Assembly: GCF_008121495.1 (NCBI RefSeq)
Contig: NZ_CP043051.1
Span: forward strand, 620,001 to 684,000
Direction of reading: 5' to 3'
Source: Mediterraneibacter gnavus ATCC 29149
Lineage (GTDB): Bacteria > Bacillota > Clostridia > Lachnospirales > Lachnospiraceae
Length of the DNA: 64,000 bases
Below the pieces are notes generated by a model. That model worked only from the letters and a program-made list of their open reading frames with translations, did not search any database and was not told the origin of the DNA. Made by a program: the position numbers and the translations under genes. Of this stretch, positions 18,234 to 27,888 are shown one piece after another (the stretch's first letter is position 1; each line of letters starts with the position of its first letter).

Positions 18234-19922
18234 CTACATCTTCCGGAAACGCTCGTAACGCTGCGCCGCCAGCTCCTCAGGTGAGAAATTGCAGTGCGTA
18301 TCCAGAAACTCTGTGATCTTTTTTTGAAGAACAAAAACCACAGACTGCATGGTTTCTTCTGTATACACTTCTGGTTCCGCAATGACAGCTTCAATCACGC
18401 CAAGTTTCTTCAGGTCTGCTGCTGTCAATTTCATCACCGCTGCCGCTTCACTTGCGCGTTTACTGTCTTTCCACAAGATACTCGCAAACCCTTCCGGAGA
18501 CAGCACAGAATATATCGCATTTTCCAGCATCCAGACTTCATCCGCGACTGCCAGTGCCAATGCACCTCCGCTTCCGCCTTCTCCAATCACAACAGACAGA
18601 ATCGGAACCTTCATGGATGACATTTCAAACAGGTTTCTTGCAATGGCTTCTCCCTGCCCCCGCTCTTCTGCCTCTATACCACAAAATGCCCCCGGTGTAT
18701 CCACAAACAGAAGAATCGGCCGTTTAAATTTCTCGGCTTGCTTCATCAGACGAAGTGCTTTTCGATATCCTTCCGGAGACGGCATTCCAAAATGATGCGC
18801 TACATTTTCTTTGGTAGATTTTCCCTTTGCCTGTGCGATCACTGTAACTGGAATCCCCGCAAACCTCGCGATTCCACCAATGATTGCAGTATCATCTCCA
18901 TAACAGCGGTCTCCATGAAACTCCAGAAAATCGGAAAAAAGTATACGGATATAATCCTGTCCTACAGGCCGGTCATTTTTTCTGGAAATTGTGACCCGTT
19001 CCCACGCATCTTTTTCCTGTACAGACTGCCGTTCTTTTTCCACTGTCTGTACAGGCTTTTGAATAACAGGATTTTGAGCGGTATGATGCATCTGCAGAAT
19101 ATTTTCAAGAACCGTTCTCATCTCTTTTCGCTCTACGATACGATCGATAAAGCCGTGTTCCAGTAAAAATTCAGAACGCTGAAAGCCTTTCGGCAGTCTT
19201 TCTCCAATGGTCTGTTCAATGACTCTCGGACCTGCAAATCCAATCAGCGCCTTCGGCTCTGCCAGGATTACATCTCCCAGCATTGCAAAGCTGGCAGTCA
19301 CCCCGCCTGTGGTCGGATCTGTCAGCACCGAAACATAGAGAAGTCCCGCATCACTGTGCCGTTTTAATGCCGCTGCCGTTTTCGCCATCTGCATCAGAGA
19401 TACAATTCCCTCCTGCATTCTGGCACCGCCGGAACAGGCAAATATAATCACCGGGAGCTGTTCCTTTGTGGCGCGTTCCACCGCTCTTGTGATCTTTTCT
19501 CCCACAACCTGTCCCATGCTCGCCATCAGAAACCGCCCGTCACACACCGCGATCACCGCCGGATTGCCCTCGATAGATGCTTTTCCGGTCACAACAGCTT
19601 CTGAAAGTCCGGTTTTTTCCTTCAGACTTTTTACCTTTTCCTCATATCCCCTAAACTCCAGCGGATTGACAAATTCCATGTCTTTCTCCCACTCTTCAAA
19701 GGAATCTTCATCCACAGTCATCCGGATTCTTTCATATGCGTGCACCCGGAAGTACCCCTGACATTTCGGACAGATATAGCCTGCACTTTTTACCTCTTCC
19801 GTCAGAATCGCAGCGCCGCATTTATTGCACTTCTTCAGAAGTCCTTCCGGAACTTCCGGCCGTTCGCTTTTCAGCGGAATATAACTTTTTCGATTTTTCT
19901 TAAACATATTCTGCAGTTTCAT
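18234..19922 (-). CDS. accDA: Acetyl-CoA carboxylase carboxyltransferase, fused beta and alpha subunits
   Basis: A 562-residue fusion. Residues 1-285 are AccD (beta): a zinc finger CNKCGAAILTEEV...CPKCQG at about 34-56, then the crotonase-like core with PVIIFACSGGARMQEG and ASFAMLGDVILAEP. Residues about 310-562 are AccA (alpha): FHGDRCYGDDTAIIGG, LFVDTPGAFCGIEAEERGQ, IGEGGSGGALALAVAD. The joined enzyme transfers CO2 from biotin to acetyl-CoA, giving malonyl-CoA. A linker rich in Lys, Gln and Glu near 285-310 separates the halves. The order accB-fabZ-accC-accDA is the normal fab-operon end. Ribosome site AAGGAAG precedes the ATG. Confidence 0.95.
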   Translation of the reverse strand: MKLQNMFKKNRKSYIPLKSERPEVPEGLLKKCNKCGAAILTEEVKSAGYICPKCQGYFRVHAYERIRMTVDEDSFEEWEKDMEFVNPLEFRGYEEKVKSLKEKTGLSEAVVTGKASIEGNPAVIAVCDGRFLMASMGQVVGEKITRAVERATKEQLPVIIFACSGGARMQEGIVSLMQMAKTAAALKRHSDAGLLYVSVLTDPTTGGVTASFAMLGDVILAEPKALIGFAGPRVIEQTIGERLPKGFQRSEFLLEHGFIDRIVERKEMRTVLENILQMHHTAQNPVIQKPVQTVEKERQSVQEKDAWERVTISRKNDRPVGQDYIRILFSDFLEFHGDRCYGDDTAIIGGIARFAGIPVTVIAQAKGKSTKENVAHHFGMPSPEGYRKALRLMKQAEKFKRPILLFVDTPGAFCGIEAEERGQGEAIARNLFEMSSMKVPILSVVIGEGGSGGALALAVADEVWMLENAIYSVLSPEGFASILWKDSKRASEAAAVMKLTAADLKKLGVIEAVIAEPEVYTEETMQSVVFVLQKKITEFLDTHCNFSPEELAAQRYERFRKM

Positions 19923-19937
19923 ACACTTGCTTCCTTT

Positions 19938-21281
19938 TTACTGATTTTCCATTGTTTCAATAAATTCAATATCGGTATTTCCACTTACAAAATCGGGATG
20001 ATGTAAAATGTCATACTGATAATCCACATTGGTCTGAATTCCCTCAATGATCACTTCACCCAATGCACTTCGCATTTTCAGAATTGCTTCTTCTCTGCTT
20101 TTGGCATGCACGATCAGCTTTGCCAGCATGGAATCGTAATACGGCGGCACTGTATATCCACTGTAGATCGCCGTATCAATCCGCACCCCTTTTCCGCCCG
20201 GCAGATAGACATCCGTGATAGTTCCCGGAGAAGGGCGGAAATTCTTTGCCGGATCCTCAGCATTGATTCTGCATTCAATAGCATGACCGTTTAAGGAAAT
20301 GTCTTCCTGCGAAACTTTTAGCTTCTCTCCATCTGCGATCCGAATCTGCTCCTTAATCAGATCAATTCCCGTCACCCACTCTGTGACCGGATGCTCTACC
20401 TGAATCCGGGTATTCATTTCCATAAAATAAAAGGATCCGCTTTTCTCCAGCAGAAACTCAATCGTTCCCGCATTGGTATACCCTGCTGCCTTTGCCGCCC
20501 GCACAGCCGCCTCTCCCATTGCTTTACGCAGCTTCGGATTTAACGCCGAAGATGGAGATTCCTCGATCAGCTTCTGATGATTCCTCTGGATCGAACAGTC
20601 CCGCTCTCCCAGATGCACTACATTTCCATGCTTGTCTGCCAGAATCTGAAATTCAATATGACGCGGATGCTCGATAAAATGTTCAATATACATGGCATCA
20701 TCACCAAAGGCATTTTTTGCCTCACTCTGAGCCGTCAGAAATGCTGACTCAAATTCTGCCTCTGAATATGCGGTACGCATTCCTTTCCCACCGCCTCCAA
20801 GTGCTGCTTTGATCATCACAGGATATCCCACTTCCCCGGCAATTCGTTTCCCGTGATCTGCTTCGTATATACATTCACTGCATCCGGGAATAACCGGTAC
20901 ATTGGCTGCTTCCATAGTCTGCCTGGCAATCGATTTATTTCCCAGTTTTTGAATCACAGAAGAAGACGGTCCGATAAAGATGATTCCACATTTTTCACAA
21001 AGCTCTGCAAATCTGCTGTTTTCTGACAGAAATCCAAATCCCGGATGGATCGCATCTGCACCGGATGTCAGCGTGGCACTTAATATATTTTCCATACTCA
21101 GATAGCTTTGTGCAGACGGCGCCGGACCGATACACACTGCCTCATCCGCCAGCTGTGTATGCAGTGCTTCTTTGTCTGCCTCTGAATAAACAGCCACAGT
21201 CAGAATGCCCATCTCCCGGCATGCCCGAATGATCCGGACTGCAATCTCACCTCTGTTTGCAATCAATATTTTTTCTATCAT
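19938..21281 (-). CDS. accC: Acetyl-CoA carboxylase, biotin carboxylase subunit
   Basis: A 447-residue ATP-grasp enzyme that carboxylates the biotin on AccB. Visible signatures: MIEKILIANRGEIAVRIIRA, the glycine-rich loop KAALGGGGKGMR, the ERDCSIQRNHQKLIEESPS segment, FYFMEMNTRIQVEHPVTE with catalytic residues, and the C-terminal FRPSPG motif. Length is typical. It starts two bases after the fabZ stop with AGGTGAG overlapping the end of fabZ, so translation is coupled. Confidence 0.97.
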   Translation of the reverse strand: MIEKILIANRGEIAVRIIRACREMGILTVAVYSEADKEALHTQLADEAVCIGPAPSAQSYLSMENILSATLTSGADAIHPGFGFLSENSRFAELCEKCGIIFIGPSSSVIQKLGNKSIARQTMEAANVPVIPGCSECIYEADHGKRIAGEVGYPVMIKAALGGGGKGMRTAYSEAEFESAFLTAQSEAKNAFGDDAMYIEHFIEHPRHIEFQILADKHGNVVHLGERDCSIQRNHQKLIEESPSSALNPKLRKAMGEAAVRAAKAAGYTNAGTIEFLLEKSGSFYFMEMNTRIQVEHPVTEWVTGIDLIKEQIRIADGEKLKVSQEDISLNGHAIECRINAEDPAKNFRPSPGTITDVYLPGGKGVRIDTAIYSGYTVPPYYDSMLAKLIVHAKSREEAILKMRSALGEVIIEGIQTNVDYQYDILHHPDFVSGNTDIEFIETMENQ

Positions 21282-21283
21282 CT

Positions 21284-21715
21284 CTACTCACCTACCATAA
21301 ATGTCAGCTGTGCACTGGCTACCACGTTTCCATTCACAGATGCCACTGCTTCCCCGACTCCTACCGGCCCTTTTCGTTTGATGATCTTTGTCTCCAGCTT
21401 CAGTTTGTCTCCCGGAAATACCATTCCTTTAAATCTGCAGTTCTGCACACCTCCGAAAAATGCGATCTTCCCCTGATTTTCCGGAACACTTAAGATCGCG
21501 ACTGCACCGACCTGTGCCAGAGCCTCTAAAATAAGAACTCCCGGCATCACTGCTTTCTTTGGAAAGTGTCCCCGGAAGAATTCTTCCCGGTAAGTCACAC
21601 ACTTATATCCCACCGCAAATTCTCCGGGTTCAAAATCTTCAATCGCATCCACAAGTAAAAACGGATGTCTGTGAGGAATGATTTCCTGTATCTGTTCAAT
21701 GTTCAATGCTTTCAT
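21284..21715 (-). CDS. fabZ: 3-hydroxyacyl-ACP dehydratase
   Basis: A 143-residue hot-dog fold dehydratase. The catalytic His is in [12 protein letters not shown] and the Glu in [26 protein letters not shown] is the usual substrate segment. It dehydrates 3-hydroxyacyl-ACP in chain elongation. I prefer the ATG at 21715, with AGGTG seven bases upstream, over the GTG three codons earlier. In Clostridia without FabA or FabM nearby, unsaturated fatty acid synthesis must come from another route or from a dual FabZ/FabF, which the sequence does not settle. Confidence 0.95.
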   Translation of the reverse strand: MKALNIEQIQEIIPHRHPFLLVDAIEDFEPGEFAVGYKCVTYREEFFRGHFPKKAVMPGVLILEALAQVGAVAILSVPENQGKIAFFGGVQNCRFKGMVFPGDKLKLETKIIKRKGPVGVGEAVASVNGNVVASAQLTFMVGE

Positions 21716-21728
21716 ATTCTGCACCTGC

Positions 21729-22154
21729 CTATCTCACGATAAAAAGCGGCTGTCCGTATTCTACCGGCGCTCCGTTTTCTACCAGTATTTCTTCTATCGT
21801 TCCGTCAAACTCACTTTCAATCTCATTCATCAGCTTCATTGCTTCCACGATTGCCAGAATCTTTCCTTTCTGTACCTGCTCTCCCACCTGTACAAACGGA
21901 TCTGCATCCTCTGCCGGTGATGCATAGAAGGTTCCCACCAGCGGGGATTTGATCACATTTCCCGATTTTTTCTCCGAAGAATCCTGTGGCTGCTCTGATG
22001 CTCTGGCCGGCACAGACTCACTTTGCTCTGCAAGTCTGACTTCCCCTTTTTCTTTTTTTAAAGAAATCTTAAAGTCTCCCTCTTCATATTTGAATTCCCC
22101 GAGATTCGAGGATGAAACTGTCTGGATCAGTTCTACCAACTGCTCAAATTTCAT
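21729..22154 (-). CDS. accB: Acetyl-CoA carboxylase biotin carboxyl carrier protein
   Basis: A 141-residue carrier. The N-terminal part binds AccC; a Ser/Pro/Gln/Glu-rich linker follows; the C-terminal biotinyl domain contains the modified Lys in [12 protein letters not shown]. The frame opens earlier, inside fabF, but the ATG at 22154 has AAGGG upstream and gives the family N-terminus [11 protein letters not shown]. It lies between fabF and fabZ. Confidence 0.94.
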   Translation of the reverse strand: MKFEQLVELIQTVSSSNLGEFKYEEGDFKISLKKEKGEVRLAEQSESVPARASEQPQDSSEKKSGNVIKSPLVGTFYASPAEDADPFVQVGEQVQKGKILAIVEAMKLMNEIESEFDGTIEEILVENGAPVEYGQPLFIVR

Positions 22155-22164
22155 ATTATCTACA

Positions 22165-23403
22165 CTACCCTTCATATTTTTTCAGCAACAGTGACGCATT
22201 GTGTCCTCCAAACCCGAGAGAATTCGTCAGCGCATATGTGATCTCTTTTTCAACCGGTGCGCCGATTGCATAATCCAGACTGCACTCTTCCTCTGTCTCT
22301 TTGGTTCCCATGGTCTGGTGGATGAATCCATCCTGGATACTTTTCACGCATGTAACAAATTCCACCCCGCCGGCTGCTCCCAGAAGATGTCCGATAATCG
22401 ATTTCGTAGAATTGACAACAACCTGATCTGCCGCTGCTCCCAGTGCATACCGGATTGCTCTTGTCTCATACAGATCATTGTGATGGGTACTCGTTCCATG
22501 TGCATTGATGTAATCGATCTGCTCCGGCTGTGCGCCTGCCTCTTCCATCGCAAGCTTCATCGCCATCCCGGCTCCCTCTCCGTTTTCTGCCGGAGACGTA
22601 ATATGGTACGCATCTCCCGTTGCCCCGTATCCGACAACTTCTGCATAAATTCTGGCTCCCCGCTTTTTCGCATGCTCCAGTTCTTCCAGCATTACGATCC
22701 CTGCTCCCTCCCCTAACACAAATCCATTTCTGTCTTTGTCAAAAGGAATGGAGGCTTTCTCTGGATCCTCAGAATCCGAAAGCGCGGTCAGCGCCGTAAA
22801 TCCTGCCACGCCGCTTGGGCAGATACAGCTTTCTGCCCCTCCTGCCACGCAGAGATCCAGATCTCCATATGCAATCGCACGAAATCCGTCTCCGATACAG
22901 TGGGTTCCTGATGCGCATGCTGTCACAACACTGGTACATTTTCCTTTGAATCCCAGCTGAATGGAAACATTTCCTGCTGCCATATTGGAAATCATCAGCG
23001 GAACCATCAGAGGATTCACTCTGGATGGCCCTTTCTGCAGAATTTTTTCGTAATTTGTCTCCACAGCCTGAAGGCTTCCGATTCCTGAACCAACGATCAC
23101 CCCCGCCCGATACGGGTTCTCCTGGCTCATATCAATTTTCGCATCTTCAAAGGCTTCCTTTGCCGCGGCTACTGCATACTGAGCGAACGGCTCCATTCGC
23201 TTCGCTGCTTTGAAATCCATCCGCTCTTTTGCCGAAAATCCTTTCACCTCTGCCGCCAGTTTTACCTTGTATTCCGAAGTATCAAACTTTGTGATGGGAC
23301 CGATTCCCACCTTTCCTTCACGCACACTGCTCCAGAACTCCTCCACTGTGTTTCCCACAGGTGTCACTGCTCCAAGCCCGGTCACTACCACTCTTCTTTT
23401 CAT
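22165..23403 (-). CDS. fabF: Beta-ketoacyl-ACP synthase II
   Basis: A 412-residue condensing enzyme with the catalytic triad Cys-His-His visible in [25 protein letters not shown] and [15 protein letters not shown]. It extends acyl-ACP with malonyl-ACP. AAGGAG precedes the ATG. The gene sits between fabG and accB in the usual order. Typical length and no lesions. Confidence 0.97.
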   Translation of the reverse strand: MKRRVVVTGLGAVTPVGNTVEEFWSSVREGKVGIGPITKFDTSEYKVKLAAEVKGFSAKERMDFKAAKRMEPFAQYAVAAAKEAFEDAKIDMSQENPYRAGVIVGSGIGSLQAVETNYEKILQKGPSRVNPLMVPLMISNMAAGNVSIQLGFKGKCTSVVTACASGTHCIGDGFRAIAYGDLDLCVAGGAESCICPSGVAGFTALTALSDSEDPEKASIPFDKDRNGFVLGEGAGIVMLEELEHAKKRGARIYAEVVGYGATGDAYHITSPAENGEGAGMAMKLAMEEAGAQPEQIDYINAHGTSTHHNDLYETRAIRYALGAAADQVVVNSTKSIIGHLLGAAGGVEFVTCVKSIQDGFIHQTMGTKETEEECSLDYAIGAPVEKEITYALTNSLGFGGHNASLLLKKYEG

Positions 23404-23417
23404 ACTGTTCTCCTTTT

Positions 23418-24158
23418 CTACATTGCCATACCGCCATCCACATTCAATACCTGTCCGGTGATATATCCTGCTTTGTCTGATGCAAGAAACCAGACCGCTT
23501 CTGCCACATCTTCCGGATTTCCAAAACTCCCCAGCGGAATCTGACTTTTTGCATGATTCTGCACCTGTTCAGAAAGAACTTCTGTCATTTCTGTTTTGAT
23601 AAATCCTGGAGCCACTGCATTGACTGTAATTCCTCTGGATGCGAGTTCTCTTGCCGCAGATCTGGTCAGCCCAATCACACCTGCTTTGGACGCACTGTAG
23701 TTTGCCTGCCCTGCATTTCCCAGAATACCGGATACCGAAGAAATATTGATGATCCGCCCTGACTTCTGACGAAGCATCTGCCTGGATGCAAACCGGATTC
23801 CGTTAAAGGTTCCCTTTAAATTCGTCTGAAGTACCGCATCATAATCGGATTCCGTCATTTTCATGAGCAGTCCGTCTCGCGTGATCCCTGCATTGTTAAC
23901 CAGAATATCCAGTCTTCCATAAGTTTCTATCACATCTTTAAAAAATGCTTCACAGGCAGAAAAATCAGAAACATCACATCCATAGATTCCTGCATTTCCC
24001 CCTTGTTCTTTAATTGTTTGCTGCACCTGTTTTGCCTGTTCTTCATTGCCACGGTAATTGATGACAACAAAAACGCCCTCTTCTGCCAGTTTTTCTGCAA
24101 TTGCTCTTCCTATTCCACGGGAAGCTCCTGTTACGACCGCCACTTTCTGTTCTAACAT
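23418..24158 (-). CDS. fabG: 3-oxoacyl-ACP reductase
   Basis: A 246-residue short-chain dehydrogenase using NADPH. The cofactor motif TGASRGIGRAIAEKLAEEG opens the protein, NNAGITRDGLLMKM follows, and the active site Tyr-Lys is in NYSASKAGVIGL with the Ser in INISSVSG. It overlaps the end of fabD by seven bases, suggesting coupled translation. Confidence 0.96.
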   Translation of the reverse strand: MLEQKVAVVTGASRGIGRAIAEKLAEEGVFVVINYRGNEEQAKQVQQTIKEQGGNAGIYGCDVSDFSACEAFFKDVIETYGRLDILVNNAGITRDGLLMKMTESDYDAVLQTNLKGTFNGIRFASRQMLRQKSGRIINISSVSGILGNAGQANYSASKAGVIGLTRSAARELASRGITVNAVAPGFIKTEMTEVLSEQVQNHAKSQIPLGSFGNPEDVAEAVWFLASDKAGYITGQVLNVDGGMAM

Positions 24159-25072
24159 AATTCTTTTCCTGCTTTCTCAATATCTTCCCATGTGGAAACC
24201 TGATATACCTTCACATCACGGTTGATCTTCCGTAAAAATCCGGATAACGTACGTCCTGGTCCAATCTCTACAAAGGTATCCACACCCTGTCTAATCATCT
24301 CTTCCACACTCTGCTGCCAGCGAACCGGTGCTGCGATCTGCTGTATAAGCAATTCTTTTGTTTCCTCGATATCCGAAACATACCGCCCGGTCACATTCGT
24401 CACATACGGGATCTGAAGTGGTGAACATTCAATCTGATCCAGTACCTCTTTTAACTGTCCTGCCGCTTCCTGTAACATCGGAGAATGAAATGGACCACTG
24501 ACGTTTAACGGAAGTACCCGTTTTGCTCCTGCATCCTTTAAAACTGCCCCTGCCTGCTCTACACTTTCTTTCCATCCGGTGATCACAATCTGCCCCGGGC
24601 AGTTATAGTTTGCAATACTCACTCCTTCAATTCCAGCGATCGCGGCTTCAATCTTTTCGGCATCCAGGCCAAGTACCGCAGCCATCGCGCCTTTTCCATC
24701 CGGAACGGCGTTCTGCATCAAAATGCCTCTCTTTCGAACTGCCAGGATCGCATCCTCGATCTGCATCCCTCCTGCCGAAGCAATGGCACAATATTCTCCC
24801 AGACTCAACCCTGCTGTTACATCCGGCTTCACACCGGCTTCACGCAGCACCTGCTCCATTGCCATACAGACCGTAACAAGTGCTGCCTGGGTATATTCCG
24901 TCTGATGAAGATTTTCATTTTCCTCAAAACACAAGGATTTCATATCCAGCTTCAGAAGCCCGGATGATCGGTCAATGATATTTCTCGCAATCTCGCTATG
25001 TTCGTAAAAATCTTTTCCCATTCCGGCTGTCTGCGCTCCCTGTCCGGGAAACATAAATGCTATTTTACTCAT
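24152..25072 (-). CDS. fabD: Malonyl-CoA:ACP transacylase
   Basis: A 306-residue acyltransferase. FMFPGQGAQTAGMGKDFYE is the N-terminal signature, the nucleophile Ser is in GLSLGEYCA, and the catalytic His is in NVSGPFHSPML. It loads malonyl groups on ACP. It overlaps fabK upstream and fabG downstream by a few bases each. Confidence 0.97.
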   Translation of the reverse strand: MSKIAFMFPGQGAQTAGMGKDFYEHSEIARNIIDRSSGLLKLDMKSLCFEENENLHQTEYTQAALVTVCMAMEQVLREAGVKPDVTAGLSLGEYCAIASAGGMQIEDAILAVRKRGILMQNAVPDGKGAMAAVLGLDAEKIEAAIAGIEGVSIANYNCPGQIVITGWKESVEQAGAVLKDAGAKRVLPLNVSGPFHSPMLQEAAGQLKEVLDQIECSPLQIPYVTNVTGRYVSDIEETKELLIQQIAAPVRWQQSVEEMIRQGVDTFVEIGPGRTLSGFLRKINRDVKVYQVSTWEDIEKAGKELC

Positions 25073-26003
25073 GCTTGGAAACTCCTTTTAACAATTTTTC
25101 TGCCTGCTCGGTGAGATTCTGTATGATCTCCTCACAGGAAAGTATCTCTTTTACCATTGCCGCAGACTGGCCTGCCATCACACTTCCATTTGTCACATCT
25201 CCGTCCACAACCGCTTTTCTAAGCCCCCCCAGCGTCAAAAGCTCCAGTTCTTCAAACGGAACCCCCGCCTGTTCTTTTTCCAGGTATATTTTTGTCATCT
25301 GATTGCGAAGCGCACGAACCGGATGCCCAGTGCTTCGTCCGGTGACTCTGGAATCAATATCTCTGGCTTTTATAATACAGTTTTTATAGTTTTCGTGAAC
25401 CTGTGCTTCTCTGGATGCCACAAACCTGGTACCAATCTGTACCCCTTCTGCTCCCAGCATGAATGCCGCGGCCATCCCCCGTCCGTCTGCAATTCCACCG
25501 GCCGCAATGACCGGTACATTCACCGCATCGACTACCTGAGGTACCAGCACCATGGTCGTATTCTCGCCGATATGCCCGCCTGCTTCTGTGCCTTCTGCCA
25601 CCAGTGCATCTGCTCCGCACCGCTCCATCCGCTTCGCAAGGGCAACAGACGCAACCACCGGAATCACTTTGATTCCAGCCTCTTTCCAGAGACTCATATA
25701 TTTTTCCGGCGAACCCGCTCCCGTTGTCACAACCGGAACTTTTTCTTCTGCCACCAGCTCTGCCACTTCTTTCGCATAAGGGCTTATCAGCATAATATTG
25801 ACGCCAAACGGCTTGTCGGTTCTTCTTTTCACTTCCTGAATCTGAGCGCGCACCCACTCGGCAGGCGCACTGGCTGCTCCGATGATCCCAAGCCCTCCGG
25901 CATTAGAAACTGCCGCTGCCAGATGACTCTCCGCAACCCAGGCCATACCTCCCTGTACAACAGGAGATTCAATCCCCAAAAGTGTGGTAATCTTTGTCTT
26001 CAT
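25065..26003 (-). CDS. fabK: Enoyl-ACP reductase II (FMN)
   Basis: A 312-residue TIM-barrel flavoprotein. IESPVVQGGMAWVAES, GVNIMLISPY, VVTTGAGSPEKY, AEGTEAGGHIGE, VPVIAAGGIADGRG and GAEGVQIGTRFVAS are the FabK signature segments, with the catalytic His in the EAGGHIG motif. It performs the last reduction of each elongation cycle and is naturally resistant to triclosan. It lies 17 bases after acpP and overlaps fabD. The second homologue in this operon (17149-18201) is only distantly similar and has an extra Cys cluster. Confidence 0.95.
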   Translation of the reverse strand: MKTKITTLLGIESPVVQGGMAWVAESHLAAAVSNAGGLGIIGAASAPAEWVRAQIQEVKRRTDKPFGVNIMLISPYAKEVAELVAEEKVPVVTTGAGSPEKYMSLWKEAGIKVIPVVASVALAKRMERCGADALVAEGTEAGGHIGENTTMVLVPQVVDAVNVPVIAAGGIADGRGMAAAFMLGAEGVQIGTRFVASREAQVHENYKNCIIKARDIDSRVTGRSTGHPVRALRNQMTKIYLEKEQAGVPFEELELLTLGGLRKAVVDGDVTNGSVMAGQSAAMVKEILSCEEIIQNLTEQAEKLLKGVSKHE

Positions 26004-26019
26004 GCCAGTATCCTTCCTT

Positions 26020-26244
26020 CTATTTGTGTGCTTCCAGATATTTTACAACGTCTCCTACTGTCTGAATCTGCTCCAGATCTTCCGACGGAATCTCTACCTC
26101 AAATGCTTCTTCAAACGCCATCACCATTTCAAACAGATCCAGAGAATCTGCTCCCAGATCTTCTTTAAAGGATGTCTCCTCTGTAATTGTTCCTGCGTCT
26201 GCTCCTAATGATTCTGCTGTAATTTCTTTGATTTTTTCTAACAT
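26020..26244 (-). CDS. acpP: Acyl carrier protein
   Basis: A 74-residue acidic carrier with the phosphopantetheine Ser in EDLGADSLDLFEMVMAFEE. I place the start at MLEKIKE, which has AAAGGA seven to eight bases upstream, eight codons inside the open frame. It is the second gene of the fab operon. Confidence 0.95.
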   Translation of the reverse strand: MLEKIKEITAESLGADAGTITEETSFKEDLGADSLDLFEMVMAFEEAFEVEIPSEDLEQIQTVGDVVKYLEAHK

Positions 26245-26261
26245 AATTTTCTTCCTTTCTT

Positions 26262-27224
26262 TTACCATTCCAATAGACTTCCCGCCCAGGAAAGTCCTGC
26301 TCCAAATCCGGCAAGCACCAGCTTATCTCCCTTTTTGAGCAATCCTTTTTTGTTCCACTCATCCAGAAGAATGGGAATACTTGCCGCTGAGGTGTTTCCG
26401 TATTCCTGCAGGTTCATGGGAAATCTCGAAATATCCACTCCGGTCCGCTTTGCCGCAGCCTCAATGATCCTTCTGTTCGCCTGATGTAAAAAGAAATACG
26501 AAATTTCTTCTTTTTGGATCTGGGCTTTTTCAAGCAGCTCTTCCACAATTTCCGGCACCCTCCTGACTGCAAATTTAAATACGCTTTGTCCGTCCATCTG
26601 AATGTACGCTGCCTTTGCTTCATCCGGATGATCCCAGTTTTTTCTGTGCCGGCTGCATCCTGTCAGAACATCTCCTTTTGCGCCGTCCGAATGCGCAGCC
26701 TGCACAAACAGACCTTCCTTCGATTCGCGAAGCACCACAGCTCCGGCCCCGTCCCCGAACAAAATGCAGGTACTTCTGTCACTCCAGTCCACCATATGTG
26801 ACATACTGTCCACACCGATCACCAGCACTGTCCTGTAAATTCCTGCCTGAATGTACGCCTGTGCAGTCTGAAGCGCAAACAAAAATCCACTGCACGCCGC
26901 ATTCAGATCAAATCCCGCCGCATGCTCTGCATGAATCTCTCTTTGTACCTCACATGCCGTGCATGGAAAAACGTTCTCGGGTGTGGAGGTTGCCACCAGG
27001 ATCAGATCCACATCCTCCGCCGGGATGTCTGACTGTGCAAGTGCTCTTTTCGCCGCCTCTGCCGCCATATACGAAGTCGTCTCATTCTCTGCAAGATGTC
27101 TTCTTGCAATTCCCGTCCGCTCGCGAATCCAGGCGTCATTCGTATCCACCAGATTTGCCAGCTCGTCATTTTCTACAATTCTGGCCGGCACATAGGAGCC
27201 GGTTCCGCATATTCTTCCTGTCAT
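26262..27224 (-). CDS. fabH: Beta-ketoacyl-ACP synthase III
   Basis: A 320-residue initiating condensing enzyme. Catalytic Cys in FDLNAACSGFLFAL, His in YFFLHQANRRIIEA and Asn in LQEYGNTSAASIPILL are all present. It condenses acyl-CoA with malonyl-ACP. It is the first gene of the fab operon; GGAG precedes the ATG and the promoter with a FabT-like palindrome lies about 60 bases upstream. Confidence 0.97.
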   Translation of the reverse strand: MTGRICGTGSYVPARIVENDELANLVDTNDAWIRERTGIARRHLAENETTSYMAAEAAKRALAQSDIPAEDVDLILVATSTPENVFPCTACEVQREIHAEHAAGFDLNAACSGFLFALQTAQAYIQAGIYRTVLVIGVDSMSHMVDWSDRSTCILFGDGAGAVVLRESKEGLFVQAAHSDGAKGDVLTGCSRHRKNWDHPDEAKAAYIQMDGQSVFKFAVRRVPEIVEELLEKAQIQKEEISYFFLHQANRRIIEAAAKRTGVDISRFPMNLQEYGNTSAASIPILLDEWNKKGLLKKGDKLVLAGFGAGLSWAGSLLEW

Positions 27225-27270
27225 CTTTCTTCTCCATTATTTTTGTTTCAAAATATTTTTACTTTAAAAT

Positions 27271-27287
27271 ACTTTGATAGTCAAACT
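27271..27287 (-). promoter_or_regulatory. FabT-like operator
   Basis: The sequence ACTTTGATAGTCAAACT (minus strand AGTTTGACTATCAAAGT) fits the AnTTTGAnTATCAAAnT palindrome I recall for FabT of Streptococcus and Lactococcus. It overlaps the -10 box and probable start of the fabH operon promoter, where a repressor would block transcription. Confidence 0.75.
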
Positions 27288-27312
27288 ATATCACAAAAAA
27301 TAAATTTGTCAA
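27285..27312 (-). promoter_or_regulatory. Promoter of the fab operon
   Basis: On the minus strand TTGACA (27312-27307) and TATAGT (27290-27285) are spaced by 16 bases upstream of fabH. The -10 box shares bases with the FabT-like palindrome. Confidence 0.72.
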
Positions 27313-27378
27313 TCCTGTTTTTTCATTTTTAACAGTAACCAATAAACTGTCACTCTCCCCTTTTCAAATTGAAAACAA

Positions 27379-27407
27379 TTGTAATATTTCCACGCATACC
27401 GTATAAT
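27379..27407 (+). promoter_or_regulatory. Promoter of the small DUF3955-like gene
   Basis: TTGTAA (27379-27384) and TATAAT (27402-27407) are spaced by 17 bases, about 100 bases before the small membrane protein gene. Confidence 0.5.
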
Positions 27408-27509
27408 AGCCCTTGGTATTTTCTGCGCATTGCAAGCAACTCTTGCTTGCTAAAAAACGGCAATTCATTTACATTGATTACAAATTCAAGCGAAACAAGA
27501 AGAGCAAAA

Positions 27510-27737
27510 ATGAATCTAATTTCTATTGCCATTGGCGGAATCTTCCTTTGCTTTGGAATCTCCTGTATTTTTCTAAAAGCTGTGTCAGTAGAATATATTG
27601 ATACACAGGGGATTTTACATGAAAACTTTTTCTTACTGCCTGTTGGATTTTTATGTTTATTCTGCGGTTTTATCACATTTCTTACAATCGGCATAAGAAA
27701 TATCTTCTGCAGAATAAAAAAGAAATTTTGTTCTTAG
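27510..27737 (+). CDS. Small two-helix membrane protein (DUF3955-like)
   Basis: A 75-residue protein with two membrane segments, about residues 3-24 and 40-62, and a basic C-terminus. The motif ENFFLLPVGFLCLFCGF after an acidic/glycine turn (DTQGILH) is what I recall from DUF3955 proteins. The start is the ATG before NLISIAIGG; its ribosome site is weak (AAGAAG). Function is unknown. It is followed by its own strong terminator and precedes the MATE gene on the same strand, but each has its own promoter. Confidence 0.6.
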   Translation: MNLISIAIGGIFLCFGISCIFLKAVSVEYIDTQGILHENFFLLPVGFLCLFCGFITFLTIGIRNIFCRIKKKFCS

Positions 27738-27744
27738 ATACAGG

Positions 27745-27779
27745 AAGGCTGTGACTCCAAACAAGTCACAGCCTTATTA
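27745..27779 (+). terminator. Terminator after the DUF3955-like gene
   Basis: AAGGCTGTGACT and AGTCACAGCCTT form a perfect 12-base stem with a seven-base loop, followed by a short T-rich stretch (TTATT). Confidence 0.75.
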
Positions 27780-27888
27780 CGTTAAAATCTTTCTTCCTAA
27801 TCCGATCCATACACCCATACACTTCCAGTTCATAAATTCTGACTGCAATATCGGATCCCTGGGTCGGTTTTTCAATGGTTGCTCCATC

